Assembly: GCA_944390485.1 (NCBI GenBank)
Contig: CALXPQ010000001.1
Coordinates: 124,001 to 188,000, forward strand
Reading direction: 5' to 3'
DNA length: 64,000 bases
Source of the DNA: Veillonellales bacterium
Lineage (GTDB): Bacteria; Bacillota; Negativicutes; Veillonellales; Dialisteraceae
The position numbers were made by a program, and so were the translations under genes. Under the pieces are notes generated by a model, which saw only the letters and a program-made list of their open reading frames with translations, made no database searches and had not been told where the DNA came from. Shown here in pieces: positions 17,047 through 26,651 of the stretch. The stretch's first letter is position 1; every line of letters begins with the position of its first letter.

Positions 17047-17652
17047 TTATCGATACAGCATGTTGAGGAACGAGATCGTCACTTCCGGGTCGAAGAGCGT
17101 ACCGGAGCCGCTGAATAGGGCCTGCGTGACTTCACTCTTGGTTTTCTGCGGAAAATCCGGAGCGGAATAGATGGTGCTGTCATAGTAGGCGGCGACGGCG
17201 AGGATCCGCGCGCCCAGCGGGATATTAACCGAGCGCAGGTGCTTGGGATAGCCGGCTCCGTCCCAGCGTTCATGATGAAAGCGGATGTACGGGATGAGAT
17301 CCTGACAGGCGGGATTGGTTTCCAGCATGTTCGCGCCCAGATCGGGGTGCTTCTTGTACAGCTGGTGCTCCCGCATGCTGAGATTGGGGACGCGGTCAAG
17401 AAGCCGGTTTGGCATGGTCAGGAGGCCGATGTCATGGAGAAGCCCCGCATAATGGATGAGAGACACCTCATTGGCCGGAAGATGCATATGGAGTGCCGCC
17501 GCGCCGGCGAAATTGGCCACGCGCACGGAATGCTCATAGAGCGCCTGCGATTTCAGGCGCATGAGGTAGGTGAAGTGGAGCGTGATGTCTTCCAGCGTGT
17601 CCCGGACACTGCTGAATGTCTCCGGCGATTGAAAAAGCGATGAGGTATACAT
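17047..17652 (-). CDS. HD-GYP domain protein (probable cyclic-di-GMP phosphodiesterase)
   Basis: 201 residues from ATG 17650-17652; an in-frame TTG at 17667 would add five residues and cannot be excluded. The whole protein is little more than an HD-GYP domain: YEHSVRVANFAG, the HD pair in AGLLHDIGLLTMP, then HHERWDGAGYPKHL, which is the HHExxDGxGYP signature, and ILAVAAYYDS. Such proteins hydrolyse cyclic di-GMP. No sensor, receiver or membrane domain is attached, so input is not evident. A run of acetyltransferase, carbonic anhydrase and fabK genes lies upstream on the same strand. Confidence 0.88.
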   Translation of the reverse strand: MYTSSLFQSPETFSSVRDTLEDITLHFTYLMRLKSQALYEHSVRVANFAGAAALHMHLPANEVSLIHYAGLLHDIGLLTMPNRLLDRVPNLSMREHQLYKKHPDLGANMLETNPACQDLIPYIRFHHERWDGAGYPKHLRSVNIPLGARILAVAAYYDSTIYSAPDFPQKTKSEVTQALFSGSGTLFDPEVTISFLNMLYR

Positions 17653-17707
17653 AGGGCATCCATCCAAAAAAGCATCCGGCAGCGGCGGGCGTTCCGGCGC
17701 AGGAACA

Positions 17708-17732
17708 AAAGAAAAAGCAGCCGGGGCTGCTT
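17708..17732 (-). terminator. Minus-strand terminator after the acetyltransferase gene
   Basis: Read on the minus strand, AAGCAGC-CCCG-GCTGCTT is followed by a T-rich stretch. Confidence 0.75.
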
Positions 17733-17757
17733 CTGAGAAATGAGAGGGCGAAAGGGG

Positions 17758-18009
17758 TCACGCTTGTCCGTGCCGTTTCAGCCAGGCGGTCATGTAGGAG
17801 CATTCCGAAAGGATTTCTTTGTGCCGGTCCTGCGTGTAGCGATAAGCCGCGTCGGCCAGCTGACCTGCGAGCCCGCGCCCGGACAGCGCGGACGGGACGA
17901 CGGTGTGAAGCACCGTGACGGAATGATCGTCTTCCCGGTATTCCAGCCAGGATACGCCTTCTGGATTTTCGATCGTGAATTTATGAGCTGTCGTATCGTG
18001 ATTGACCAT
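17758..18009 (-). CDS. Small GNAT-like N-acetyltransferase (YjdJ type)
   Basis: 83 residues. The start at 18009 is fixed by a good GGAGG (complement of 18018-18022) and by its own promoter. It matches the minimal GCN5-related acetyltransferases of the YjdJ type, which consist of the acetyl-CoA core only: HTVVPSALSGRGLAGQLADAA contains the pyrophosphate loop SGRGLA, preceded by the strand SWLEYREDDHSVTVLHT. The substrate is unknown. It forms a single-gene unit between a minus-strand promoter and terminator. Confidence 0.85.
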   Translation of the reverse strand: MVNHDTTAHKFTIENPEGVSWLEYREDDHSVTVLHTVVPSALSGRGLAGQLADAAYRYTQDRHKEILSECSYMTAWLKRHGQA

Positions 18010-18034
18010 GGCAGACGCCTCCTTTGCTGCCCTT

Positions 18035-18063
18035 ATTCTATAAAATTTCCGCGCATTCGTCAA
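18035..18063 (-). promoter_or_regulatory. Promoter of the small acetyltransferase gene
   Basis: On the minus strand TTGACG (18058-18063), a 17-base spacer and TAGAAT (18035-18040). Confidence 0.6.
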
Positions 18064-18134
18064 AAGGGGCAGCCCCTGTATGCAAAATCCATATACCGGC
18101 ATGCCGGGCTCCGCATGGCAGAAAAAACAGCAGC

Positions 18135-18161
18135 AAAAAAGGAATCCCGCTTCCGGGATCC
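18135..18161 (-). terminator. Minus-strand terminator after the carbonic anhydrase gene
   Basis: Minus strand: GGATCCCG-GAAG-CGGGATTCC followed by six T. Confidence 0.9.
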
Positions 18162-18179
18162 CTCTTCCAGGCAGGCCGA

Positions 18180-18737
18180 TCAGAAGACGGCCGAGCCGTC
18201 GAACCGTTCGCCGCCGATGTTCGGATTGGCGCCGTACTCGATGGCCCATTCGCATTTGTATTTCAGCGCCTGCTCATGCAGCTTCTGCACGACGTCCTGC
18301 GTGCGGACGATCTTGCCGGGGACGCCGACCACGAGGGAATTCGGCGGGATCACCTGATTGGCGAGCACGAGCGCGCCGGCGGCGATGATGGAGCCGCGGC
18401 CGATCTTGGCGCCGGTGAGGATGGTGGCATGCATGCCGACGAGGACATGGTCTTCGATCTCACAGGCGTGGACGCAGGCGCAGTGGCCGATGGTCACATA
18501 GTCGCCGATGATGCACGGATGGTCGTCAGCGACGTGGAGGCAGCACAGGTCCTGCACATTGGTGCATTTGCCGATGGAGATGTAGTTCACATCGCCGCGG
18601 GCCACGACGCCCGGCCAGAGGCTGGACTCCGGTCCGATCCGCACATCGCCGTAGAGATGCACGCCGGGGGCGACGAACGCATTTTCATCGATCTGGGGCG
18701 TTTTGCCGTGGAATTCCTGGGAATGCAGTGTATACAT
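18180..18737 (-). CDS. Gamma-class carbonic anhydrase family protein (left-handed beta helix)
   Basis: 185 residues; start 18737 is preceded by AAAGGAGGAC. The hexapeptide repeats of a left-handed beta helix run through residues 15-150 (ENAFVAPGVHLYGDVRIG and so on). Zinc ligands are apparent as the His of CLHVADDHP and the two His of VTIGHCACVHAC, in the spacing of the YrdA/CaiE/gamma-CA group. The reaction would be CO2 hydration or, in some relatives, acyl-CoA chemistry. The proximal acidic residues that mark the most active enzymes cannot be judged. It lies 47 bases after fabK and probably shares its promoter. Confidence 0.88.
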   Translation of the reverse strand: MYTLHSQEFHGKTPQIDENAFVAPGVHLYGDVRIGPESSLWPGVVARGDVNYISIGKCTNVQDLCCLHVADDHPCIIGDYVTIGHCACVHACEIEDHVLVGMHATILTGAKIGRGSIIAAGALVLANQVIPPNSLVVGVPGKIVRTQDVVQKLHEQALKYKCEWAIEYGANPNIGGERFDGSAVF

Positions 18738-18784
18738 GGAAAGTCCTCCTTTCGAAGAGTGGGGCCGCGGGGCGGCCGGATATT

Positions 18785-19729
18785 TTATTTCAGCAGTCCG
18801 CCGGCCAGTGCCAGGCGTTCTTCCGTTTCCGTGACCAGTTCGTCGATGATCTCCTGTACGGGCTGGATGCGGTTCAGGCGGTTCAGCGACATGCCCACGA
18901 GGACGAAGCCGTTTTCCGTGTCGCCTTCGATGGCGCCCTTCCAGTTGGTGCCGCGGGCCATGGCCATCAGTTCTTCTTCCGGAGCGCCGCTGTACTCTTT
19001 CGCGAGATAGGCTTCGCTCCATTTGTTTTTCAGGCCGCGCACGCTGTCGTTCCGCGAGAAGCCGGTGACGGTGGAATCCGTGTCGACCGCCTGGATGATA
19101 GCCTGCTTGGCGTTCGGATGCAGGATGCATTCCTCCGCCAGCAGGAAGCGGGAGCCCATCTGGACGCCGGATGCGCCCATCACGAGGGCGGCGGCGATGC
19201 CCCGGCCGTCCACGATGCCGCCGGCGGCGACCACAGGGATTTCAATCTCCGGCAGGACGTTTTCCATCAGGGCCATGGTGGTGAGCTTGCCGTCATGGCC
19301 GCCGGCTTCCATGCCTTCAATGACGAGCGCATCCGCGCCCTTGTCCTGTACGCGGCGGGCGAGCTTGACGCTCGGCACGACCGGGATGCATTTGATGCCG
19401 TGCGCCTGCAGCGGTTCGAAATAGGGGACGGGGTTGCCCGCGCCGATGGTGACGAACGCGACTTTTTCATCGCACACGAGCTGAGCGATATCGTCTTTAT
19501 TCGGGGACTGGAGCATGAGATTGACGCCGAAGGGCTTATCGATCATGTCTTTTGCCTTGCGGATCTGTTCCCGCACGGCGTCGACCTGGAGTCCGCCGGT
19601 GGCGATGACGCCGGTTGCGCCGGCATGGCACATGGCGGACACCAGATTGGCTTCGGACAAATAGGCCATCGCGCCCTGGATGATCGGATACTCAATGCCG
19701 AGCAGTTTGGTCAGCTTTGTGTTCCACAT
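18785..19729 (-). CDS. fabK: Enoyl-ACP reductase FabK / nitronate monooxygenase family (FMN)
   Basis: 314 residues; start 19729 follows CAGGAGGAAAC. The fold is the FMN TIM barrel shared by FabK and 2-nitropropane dioxygenase. The sequence follows FabK closely: LGIEYPIIQGAMAYLSEANL, GMEAGGHDGKLTTMAL with the catalytic-region His, PVVAAGGIVDGRGIAAAL and GVQMGSRFLLAEEC for phosphate binding. FabK reduces enoyl-ACP in fatty acid elongation. It is not inside a fab gene cluster here, so a nitronate monooxygenase role cannot be fully excluded. It has its own promoter with a dyad at the start point. Confidence 0.85.
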   Translation of the reverse strand: MWNTKLTKLLGIEYPIIQGAMAYLSEANLVSAMCHAGATGVIATGGLQVDAVREQIRKAKDMIDKPFGVNLMLQSPNKDDIAQLVCDEKVAFVTIGAGNPVPYFEPLQAHGIKCIPVVPSVKLARRVQDKGADALVIEGMEAGGHDGKLTTMALMENVLPEIEIPVVAAGGIVDGRGIAAALVMGASGVQMGSRFLLAEECILHPNAKQAIIQAVDTDSTVTGFSRNDSVRGLKNKWSEAYLAKEYSGAPEEELMAMARGTNWKGAIEGDTENGFVLVGMSLNRLNRIQPVQEIIDELVTETEERLALAGGLLK

Positions 19730-19775
19730 AATGTTTCCTCCTGATTCTTCAGATTTGTGCATGATTTTTTTGCAC

Positions 19776-19791
19776 ATAATACATATATTAT
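19776..19791. promoter_or_regulatory. AT-rich inverted repeat at the fabK transcription start
   Basis: ATAATA-CATA-TATTAT is a perfect 6+6 dyad a few bases downstream of the predicted start (near 19796 on the minus strand). It could be a repressor site. It does not match the FapR or FabT consensus as I know them. Confidence 0.35.
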
Positions 19792-19802
19792 TCTGTGTAT
19801 GC

Positions 19803-19831
19803 ATTATAGAAGCTTTGCCCCGGATTGTAAA
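19803..19831 (-). promoter_or_regulatory. Promoter of fabK and the carbonic anhydrase gene
   Basis: Minus strand TTTACA (19826-19831), 17 bases, TATAAT (19803-19808). Confidence 0.7.
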
Positions 19832-19967
19832 GGGAACGCGGTGTGACGGGAAAAGGCAGGCCGATAAGCGGTTTTATAAAAAGTATAATATATATGATCG
19901 AATGCGGGGGCCTAGGCAGGGGAGGCAGAGCGGCATGAGAATTTCAACTGAAAAACGGCGGCCTGCA

Positions 19968-19996
19968 TTGTAAGAGATGGGGGAATATGCTATACT
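19968..19996 (+). promoter_or_regulatory. Promoter of the cggR-gapA-pgk-tpiA-eno operon
   Basis: TTGTAA (19968-19973), 17-base spacer ending in TGC (extended -10), TATACT (19991-19996). The predicted start is near 20003. Confidence 0.7.
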
Positions 19997-20030
19997 AAAT
20001 TTATTAATAAGAGTGTTCTTTATCACGAAT

Positions 20031-20064
20031 GGGACAAAAAATGTCCGGCGGGATGGGAGGCGGG
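20031..20064 (+). promoter_or_regulatory. CggR operator (one good half-site, one weak)
   Basis: GGGAC (20031-20035), six bases, TGTC (20042-20045) matches the B. subtilis CggR half-operator CGGGAC-N6-TGTC except for its first base. A second weaker copy follows after four bases: GGGAT (20050-20054), six bases, CGGG. In B. subtilis two such halves lie downstream of the promoter, as here. The gene just downstream encodes a CggR homologue. Confidence 0.6.
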
Positions 20065-20067
20065 AGA

Positions 20068-21102
20068 TTGGAAGAAGATTCCCTGATGGCGCTCTTGGTG
20101 CCGGAGATGATGGAGCAGGCGGCGGAGCGGTATGAGTTGCTCCGGCAGATCGCGCTGAATCAGCCGGTGGGCCGGCGGCTCCTCGCCGTGCAGACCAAGC
20201 TGACCGAGCGGGTCGTGCGGGGGCATGTGGAGGCCATGGAGCGCTCCGGGCTGGTGACTATCCAGGCGGTGGGCATCCGGCTCACCGCGAGGGGCGAACA
20301 GGTGCTGGCTCCGCTGTCCCGCTATTTCCTGAAGCGGCCGTCTTTTGCCGAGCAGGAGCGGCAGCTCACCGAAGTGCTCGCCATGAAGCAGGTCATCCTC
20401 GTCCGGGGCGATATGGATCAGAATCCCGCGGTGAAGCAGAGCGTGGGGCAGGAAGCGGCGCTGGCGCTGTCCCGGCTGCTGAAGAACGGGCAGATCATCG
20501 CCGTCTCCGGGGGAACGACGATGGCGGCGCTGGCTTCGGCGCTTCCGAAACTGTCGCTCGACGTGACGGTCGTCCCCGCGCGGGGCGGCTTCGGGGAGAA
20601 GATCGAATACCAGGCCAATACGGTCGCCGCCGTGACGGCGGAAAAGATCGGCGGCACCTACCGCATGCTCCACATCCCCGACGGGTTCAGCCCGGAGCTG
20701 ATCGAACGGCTGCGGCAGGAATCACCGGACCTGACCGAGATCGAGTCGCTCATCCACCGGGCAGACATCCTGGCCATCGGCGTGGGCGAGGCCAACCGGA
20801 TGGCGCAGCGCCACCAGATCGAGTCCGGCCGGAAGAACCGGCTGATGACGGAAGGCGCCTGCGGCGAGGCGCTCGGCCTCTACGCCGATATCCGCGGACA
20901 GGTCCTGTACCGCATGAATAATGTGGGAATCGCACTGGAAGAACTCCGGACCATCCCTCACGTCATCATCGCCGCGGGGGGCGCGTCGAAAGGTGCGGCC
21001 ATCCTCGCCATGGCGAGAGCGGGCGTGCGGGGCACGCTCGTGACCGATGAGGGCGCGGGCAAGGAGATCCTCCGGATCGCGGCGGAAGAACCGCTGCGCT
21101 GA
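20068..21102 (+). CDS. cggR: Central glycolytic genes regulator CggR (SorC/DeoR family)
   Basis: 344 residues from TTG 20068. This start is preferred because GGGAGG sits seven bases upstream and the CggR operator lies just before it; the ATGs at 20029 and 20041 fall inside that operator and lack a ribosome site. B. subtilis CggR has 340 residues. A winged-helix N-terminus (LLRQIALNQPVGRRLLA, TERVVRGHVEAMERSGLV) is followed by the sugar-phosphate sensing domain with VSGGTTMAALASAL, VVPARGGFGEKIEYQANTVA and IAAGGASKGAAILAMA. It should repress the operon until fructose-1,6-bisphosphate accumulates. Confidence 0.92.
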   Translation: MEEDSLMALLVPEMMEQAAERYELLRQIALNQPVGRRLLAVQTKLTERVVRGHVEAMERSGLVTIQAVGIRLTARGEQVLAPLSRYFLKRPSFAEQERQLTEVLAMKQVILVRGDMDQNPAVKQSVGQEAALALSRLLKNGQIIAVSGGTTMAALASALPKLSLDVTVVPARGGFGEKIEYQANTVAAVTAEKIGGTYRMLHIPDGFSPELIERLRQESPDLTEIESLIHRADILAIGVGEANRMAQRHQIESGRKNRLMTEGACGEALGLYADIRGQVLYRMNNVGIALEELRTIPHVIIAAGGASKGAAILAMARAGVRGTLVTDEGAGKEILRIAAEEPLR

Positions 21103-21143
21103 AAGCGCATTCCCTGTTATATATCCGTATTTCAAAGAGTCAG

Positions 21144-21161
21144 AAGGATGCAGGCATCCTT
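21144..21161 (+). promoter_or_regulatory. Stem-loop directly upstream of the gapA ribosome binding site
   Basis: AAGGATG-CAGG-CATCCTT forms seven perfect pairs three bases before AGGAGG. In B. subtilis the cggR-gapA transcript is cut near this point and a 5' stem-loop stabilises the gapA part. The same position here suggests the same use. Confidence 0.5.
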
Positions 21162-21177
21162 GCAGGAGGTAATGGAA

Positions 21178-22188
21178 ATGGCAACAAAAATCGGCATCAA
21201 CGGATTCGGCAGGATCGGACGTCTGGTCTTCCGCGTCATGCTGGACCGCGACGATTTCGAAGTCGTGGCGATCAACAATCCGAGCGGCGCGGAAACGGCG
21301 GCTTATCTGGCGAAATATGACTCGGTGCACGGCCGGCTGGATAAAGACGTCCAGGTGGACGGAGACGACATCCTTGTCGACGGCCGCCGCATCCATGTAT
21401 TCCACGACCGGGATCCGGAAAATCTGACGTGGGAAGATTACGGCGTGCAGATCGTCATCGAATCGACGGGCAAGCTGAAGGATCACGAAAGCGCGGGCAA
21501 GCACATCCACGGGACCGTGAAGAAAGTCATCATCACCGCGCCCGGCAAAGACGACGACGCGACCATCGTCATGGGCGTCAATGAATCCGACTACAATCCG
21601 GCCAAAGATCATGTGCTGTCCAACGCGTCCTGCACGACGAACTGCCTCGCGCCGGTGGTGAAGGTGCTGAATGAAAAATTCCACATCCGCCGCGGCATGA
21701 TGACCACAGTGCATTCCTACACCAACGACCAGGCCATCCTGGAAAAAGCGCACAAGAAAGATCCCAGAAGAGGCAGAGCGGCGGCGGAGAACATCATCCC
21801 CACGTCGACCGGCGCGGCCAAGGCCATTGGCATCGTGATTCCGGAACTCAAGGGCAAGCTGAACGGGCTGGCTATCCGCGTGCCCACGCCGGATGTGTCC
21901 CTGGTCGATCTGTCCTGCGAAGTGGAAGGCAGGGTCACGAAAGAAGAAATCAACGCGGCGCTCAAAGCGGCGGCGGAAGGCGAACTGAAAGGCATCCTTG
22001 CCTATACGGATGAGCCGCTGGTCTCCTCCGATTTCCGCGGCACCAGCGTGAGCAGCACGGTGGACGGCCAGCTTACCATGGTCGTCGACGACAACCTCGT
22101 GAAAGTCATCGCCTGGTATGACAACGAATGGGGCTATTCCTGCCGGATCGCCGATCTGGCGGCGTATGTGGCATCGAAAGGATTATGA
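21178..22188 (+). CDS. gapA: Glyceraldehyde-3-phosphate dehydrogenase, type I
   Basis: 336 residues. ATG 21178 is seven bases after AGGAGGT; the ATGs at 21148 and 21172 are too far from or too close to it. The enzyme makes 1,3-bisphosphoglycerate with NAD. The NAD fold opens KIGINGFGRIGRL, and the active site is SNASCTTNCLAPV with its nucleophilic Cys. TGAAKAIGIVIPELKGKLNG and WYDNEWGYSCR are further signatures. The stop overlaps the pgk start (ATGA). Confidence 0.98.
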   Translation: MATKIGINGFGRIGRLVFRVMLDRDDFEVVAINNPSGAETAAYLAKYDSVHGRLDKDVQVDGDDILVDGRRIHVFHDRDPENLTWEDYGVQIVIESTGKLKDHESAGKHIHGTVKKVIITAPGKDDDATIVMGVNESDYNPAKDHVLSNASCTTNCLAPVVKVLNEKFHIRRGMMTTVHSYTNDQAILEKAHKKDPRRGRAAAENIIPTSTGAAKAIGIVIPELKGKLNGLAIRVPTPDVSLVDLSCEVEGRVTKEEINAALKAAAEGELKGILAYTDEPLVSSDFRGTSVSSTVDGQLTMVVDDNLVKVIAWYDNEWGYSCRIADLAAYVASKGL

Positions 22189-23377
22189 GCATGAAAAAGA
22201 CTGTCTATGACATCTCTGTGGAGGGAAAGACCGTATACGTCCGTGTGGACTACAACGTGCCTCATGAAGCGGACGGGACGATCAAGGACGACCGCCGCAT
22301 CCGCTCCACGGTTCCGACCATCGAATATCTGCTGGATCATGGCGCGGCCGTGGTGCTGGCGAGCCATATGGGGCGGCCGAAAGGCGAAGTGAAGCCGGAG
22401 CTGTCCCTGCGGAAGGCGGGCATCCGCCTGTCGGAGCTGCTGGGGAAGCCGGTCCAGTTTGCGGAGGACTGCATCGGGGAAGAAACAGACCGCATGAAAG
22501 CGGCGCTGAAGCCGGGCGAAGTCCTGCTCCTGGAAAATCTCCGCTTCCACAAGGAAGAAGAAAAGAATGATCCGAAGTTCGCGGAAGCGCTCATCCGCGG
22601 CTGCGATGCGGCAGTGAACGATGCGTTCGGCGTATCGCACCGGGCGCATGCGTCCGTGGTCGGCGTCGGCAAGCTGCTGCCCATGGCGGCGGGCCTCCTC
22701 CTGAAAAAGGAAATTGATTTTCTGGGCGGCGTCATCGATCAGCCGGAGCGCCCCTTCGCGGCGATCATCGGCGGCGCGAAAATTGCCGATAAAATTCACG
22801 TCATCGCCAATCTCATGGAAAAGGCGGACGTCATCCTGATCGGCGGCGGCATGGCCAACACGTTCGTCGCGGCGGAAGGCTACAACATGGGGAAATCGCT
22901 GAAAGACTGCGACCGCTACGATCAGGCGCGCGGCCTCATGGAGCGGGCGGAGAAGCTGGGCGCCAGGATGCTCCTGCCGGTGGATTTCACCGCGGGCGAT
23001 GCGTTCTCGGAAGACGCGAACGTGAAAGTGCTCACGGCCAAAGAATTTTCTGACCCGTGGATGGCGCTCGACATCGGGCCGAAGACCATCGATCTCTATG
23101 TGGACACGCTGAAAAAGATGAAGACCGTCGTATGGAACGGCCCCATGGGCGTCTTCGAGATGAAGCCGTTCTCCAAAGGGACCTTCACCATCGCGGAGAC
23201 GCTGGCCGAGCTGGACGCGACCACCGTCGTGGGCGGCGGCGAGTCGGCGGAGGTCGTGGATAAGCTGGGCATCGCGGATAAACTGTCCCACGTCTCGACC
23301 GGCGGCGGCGCGTCGCTGGAAATGCTGGAAGGTATGGTCCTTCCCGGCATCGCCGTACTGGCGGACAAGGAGCAGGA

Positions 23378-23381
<4 letters not shown>
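22185..23381 (+). CDS. pgk: Phosphoglycerate kinase
   Basis: 398 residues from ATG 22185, overlapping the gapA stop; a second ATG two codons on (22191) is possible. It transfers phosphate from 1,3-bisphosphoglycerate to ADP. Signatures are VRVDYNVP (the common VDFNVP has Tyr in place of Phe), SHMGRPKG, LLLENLRFHKEEEKND and the C-terminal nucleotide loop VVGGGESAE. Length and domain order are standard. Its stop overlaps tpiA as ATGA. Confidence 0.98.
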
Positions 23382-25437
<2,056 letters not shown>

Positions 25438-25454
25438 GCCGGCACGGCAGAGAG

Positions 25455-25488
25455 AGCACCTGCTTCCCCGAAGGGGCGGGTGCTTTTT
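25455..25488 (+). terminator. Intrinsic terminator after eno
   Basis: AGCACC-(t)GC-(tt)-CCCC, loop GAA, GGGGC-(g)-GGTGCT, then five T. Confidence 0.9.
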
Positions 25489-25572
25489 GTGTGCCTCCCT
25501 CCGGCGGTCAGCGGGCACGGCTTGGGCATGTCGCCGGGCAGCCGGGATTTTTCTGTCGGATTCGGTGCGATG

Positions 25573-25581
25573 TGGTACAAT
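25573..25581 (+). promoter_or_regulatory. Extended -10 promoter of the mre-mrd operon
   Basis: TGG followed by TACAAT at 25576-25581 (extended -10, spacing TGN). No good -35 is seen 17 bases upstream. The predicted start is about 25 bases before the first gene. Confidence 0.5.
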
Positions 25582-25613
25582 AAATTGATAAACAGGGAGG
25601 AAGGACGCAGGGC

Positions 25614-26648
25614 ATGAAATCTTTTTCTGGAGTGATGAGCCGAATCGGCATCGATCTGGGATCGTCTCAGGTCCGCATGTATGCGGGCGGGCGGATCGTT
25701 TTGGCGGAAAACAGCGTGGCGGTGCTCGACAACAGCACCGGGCAGGCTGCGGGGTTCGGCGTGAATGCCCTGGTCCGCTACCACGGCGCGCCGGAAAACT
25801 ATCATCTGGAGTGGCCGGTGCAGCACGGCGTCATCGCGGACTATGCGCTGACGAAAGGGATGCTCCAGTATTTTCTGGAAAAAGTCATGCACCGCGCGGT
25901 GACGCGCCCCTCGGTGGCGCTGTCCGTGCCCAGCGGAACCAGCTCTGTCGTCCGTCATGCGCTGATCGACGCGGCCATCCATGCGGGGGCGCAGCACGGG
26001 TACCTCATCTCTGCGCCGGCGGCCGCCGTGCTGGGGGTGAATCATTCCCTGTCTCTTCCCGAGGCCACGCTGGCAGCGGTAGTGGGCCGCGACGTGACGG
26101 ACTGCGGGCTCTTCTCCTGCGGGGGCATCGTCGCGGAAGAATCCATTCCGTTCGGCGGACACAACATCGACAGCGGCATCCGTGCGTACATGATGGAAAA
26201 ATACCGCGTGATGATCGGCAGCGAGATGGCGGAGACCATCAAGCAGGAAATGGCCAGCGTGGTCAAGCCGAAGGAGGAGCGCACCATCAATGTGCGCGGC
26301 CGCCGCGCGGAAGACGGCGTGGAAGTGGTGCTGATGCTCACATCCCGGGAGCTGTATCCGATCCTGCAGCTCCTGCTGCTCCCGGTGACGCGCCTCATCC
26401 GGCGGGTGATCCGCCATGCGCAGCCGGAGATGGCGGCGGATCTGCTGAAGAACGGCATGCTCCTCGCCGGCGGCTCGGCACTTCTCACGGGCATCAGCGA
26501 CTGGATCGCCTCGGAGATCGGCCTGCCGGTCTTCGTGCCGGACGAACCGGATCAGATTGTCGCGGCAGGCTGCTTCGCTGCGCTGAATGAATACAGGAAA
26601 CTGCCGGACATCATCGAAGACGGCGAGATGTACTACGGAAGGGAGTAA
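25614..26648 (+). CDS. mreB: Divergent MreB-type rod-shape actin homologue
   Basis: 344 residues. It is MreB by fold pattern and by its place before mreC and mreD. The phosphate-1 loop is DLGSSQV (residues 14-20, usually DLGTANT), then HGVIADYALTKGMLQYFLEKV, ALSVPSGTSSVVRHALIDAA and the C-terminal GGSALLTGISDWI. The phosphate-2 loop, normally VVDIGGGTTE, reads AVVGRDVTD (residues 155-163): its Asp aligns with Val156 and the GGG run is gone. ATP hydrolysis is therefore doubtful. MreB normally organises lateral wall synthesis at the inner membrane. Confidence 0.85.
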   Translation: MKSFSGVMSRIGIDLGSSQVRMYAGGRIVLAENSVAVLDNSTGQAAGFGVNALVRYHGAPENYHLEWPVQHGVIADYALTKGMLQYFLEKVMHRAVTRPSVALSVPSGTSSVVRHALIDAAIHAGAQHGYLISAPAAAVLGVNHSLSLPEATLAAVVGRDVTDCGLFSCGGIVAEESIPFGGHNIDSGIRAYMMEKYRVMIGSEMAETIKQEMASVVKPKEERTINVRGRRAEDGVEVVLMLTSRELYPILQLLLLPVTRLIRRVIRHAQPEMAADLLKNGMLLAGGSALLTGISDWIASEIGLPVFVPDEPDQIVAAGCFAALNEYRKLPDIIEDGEMYYGRE

Positions 26649-26651
26649 ATT

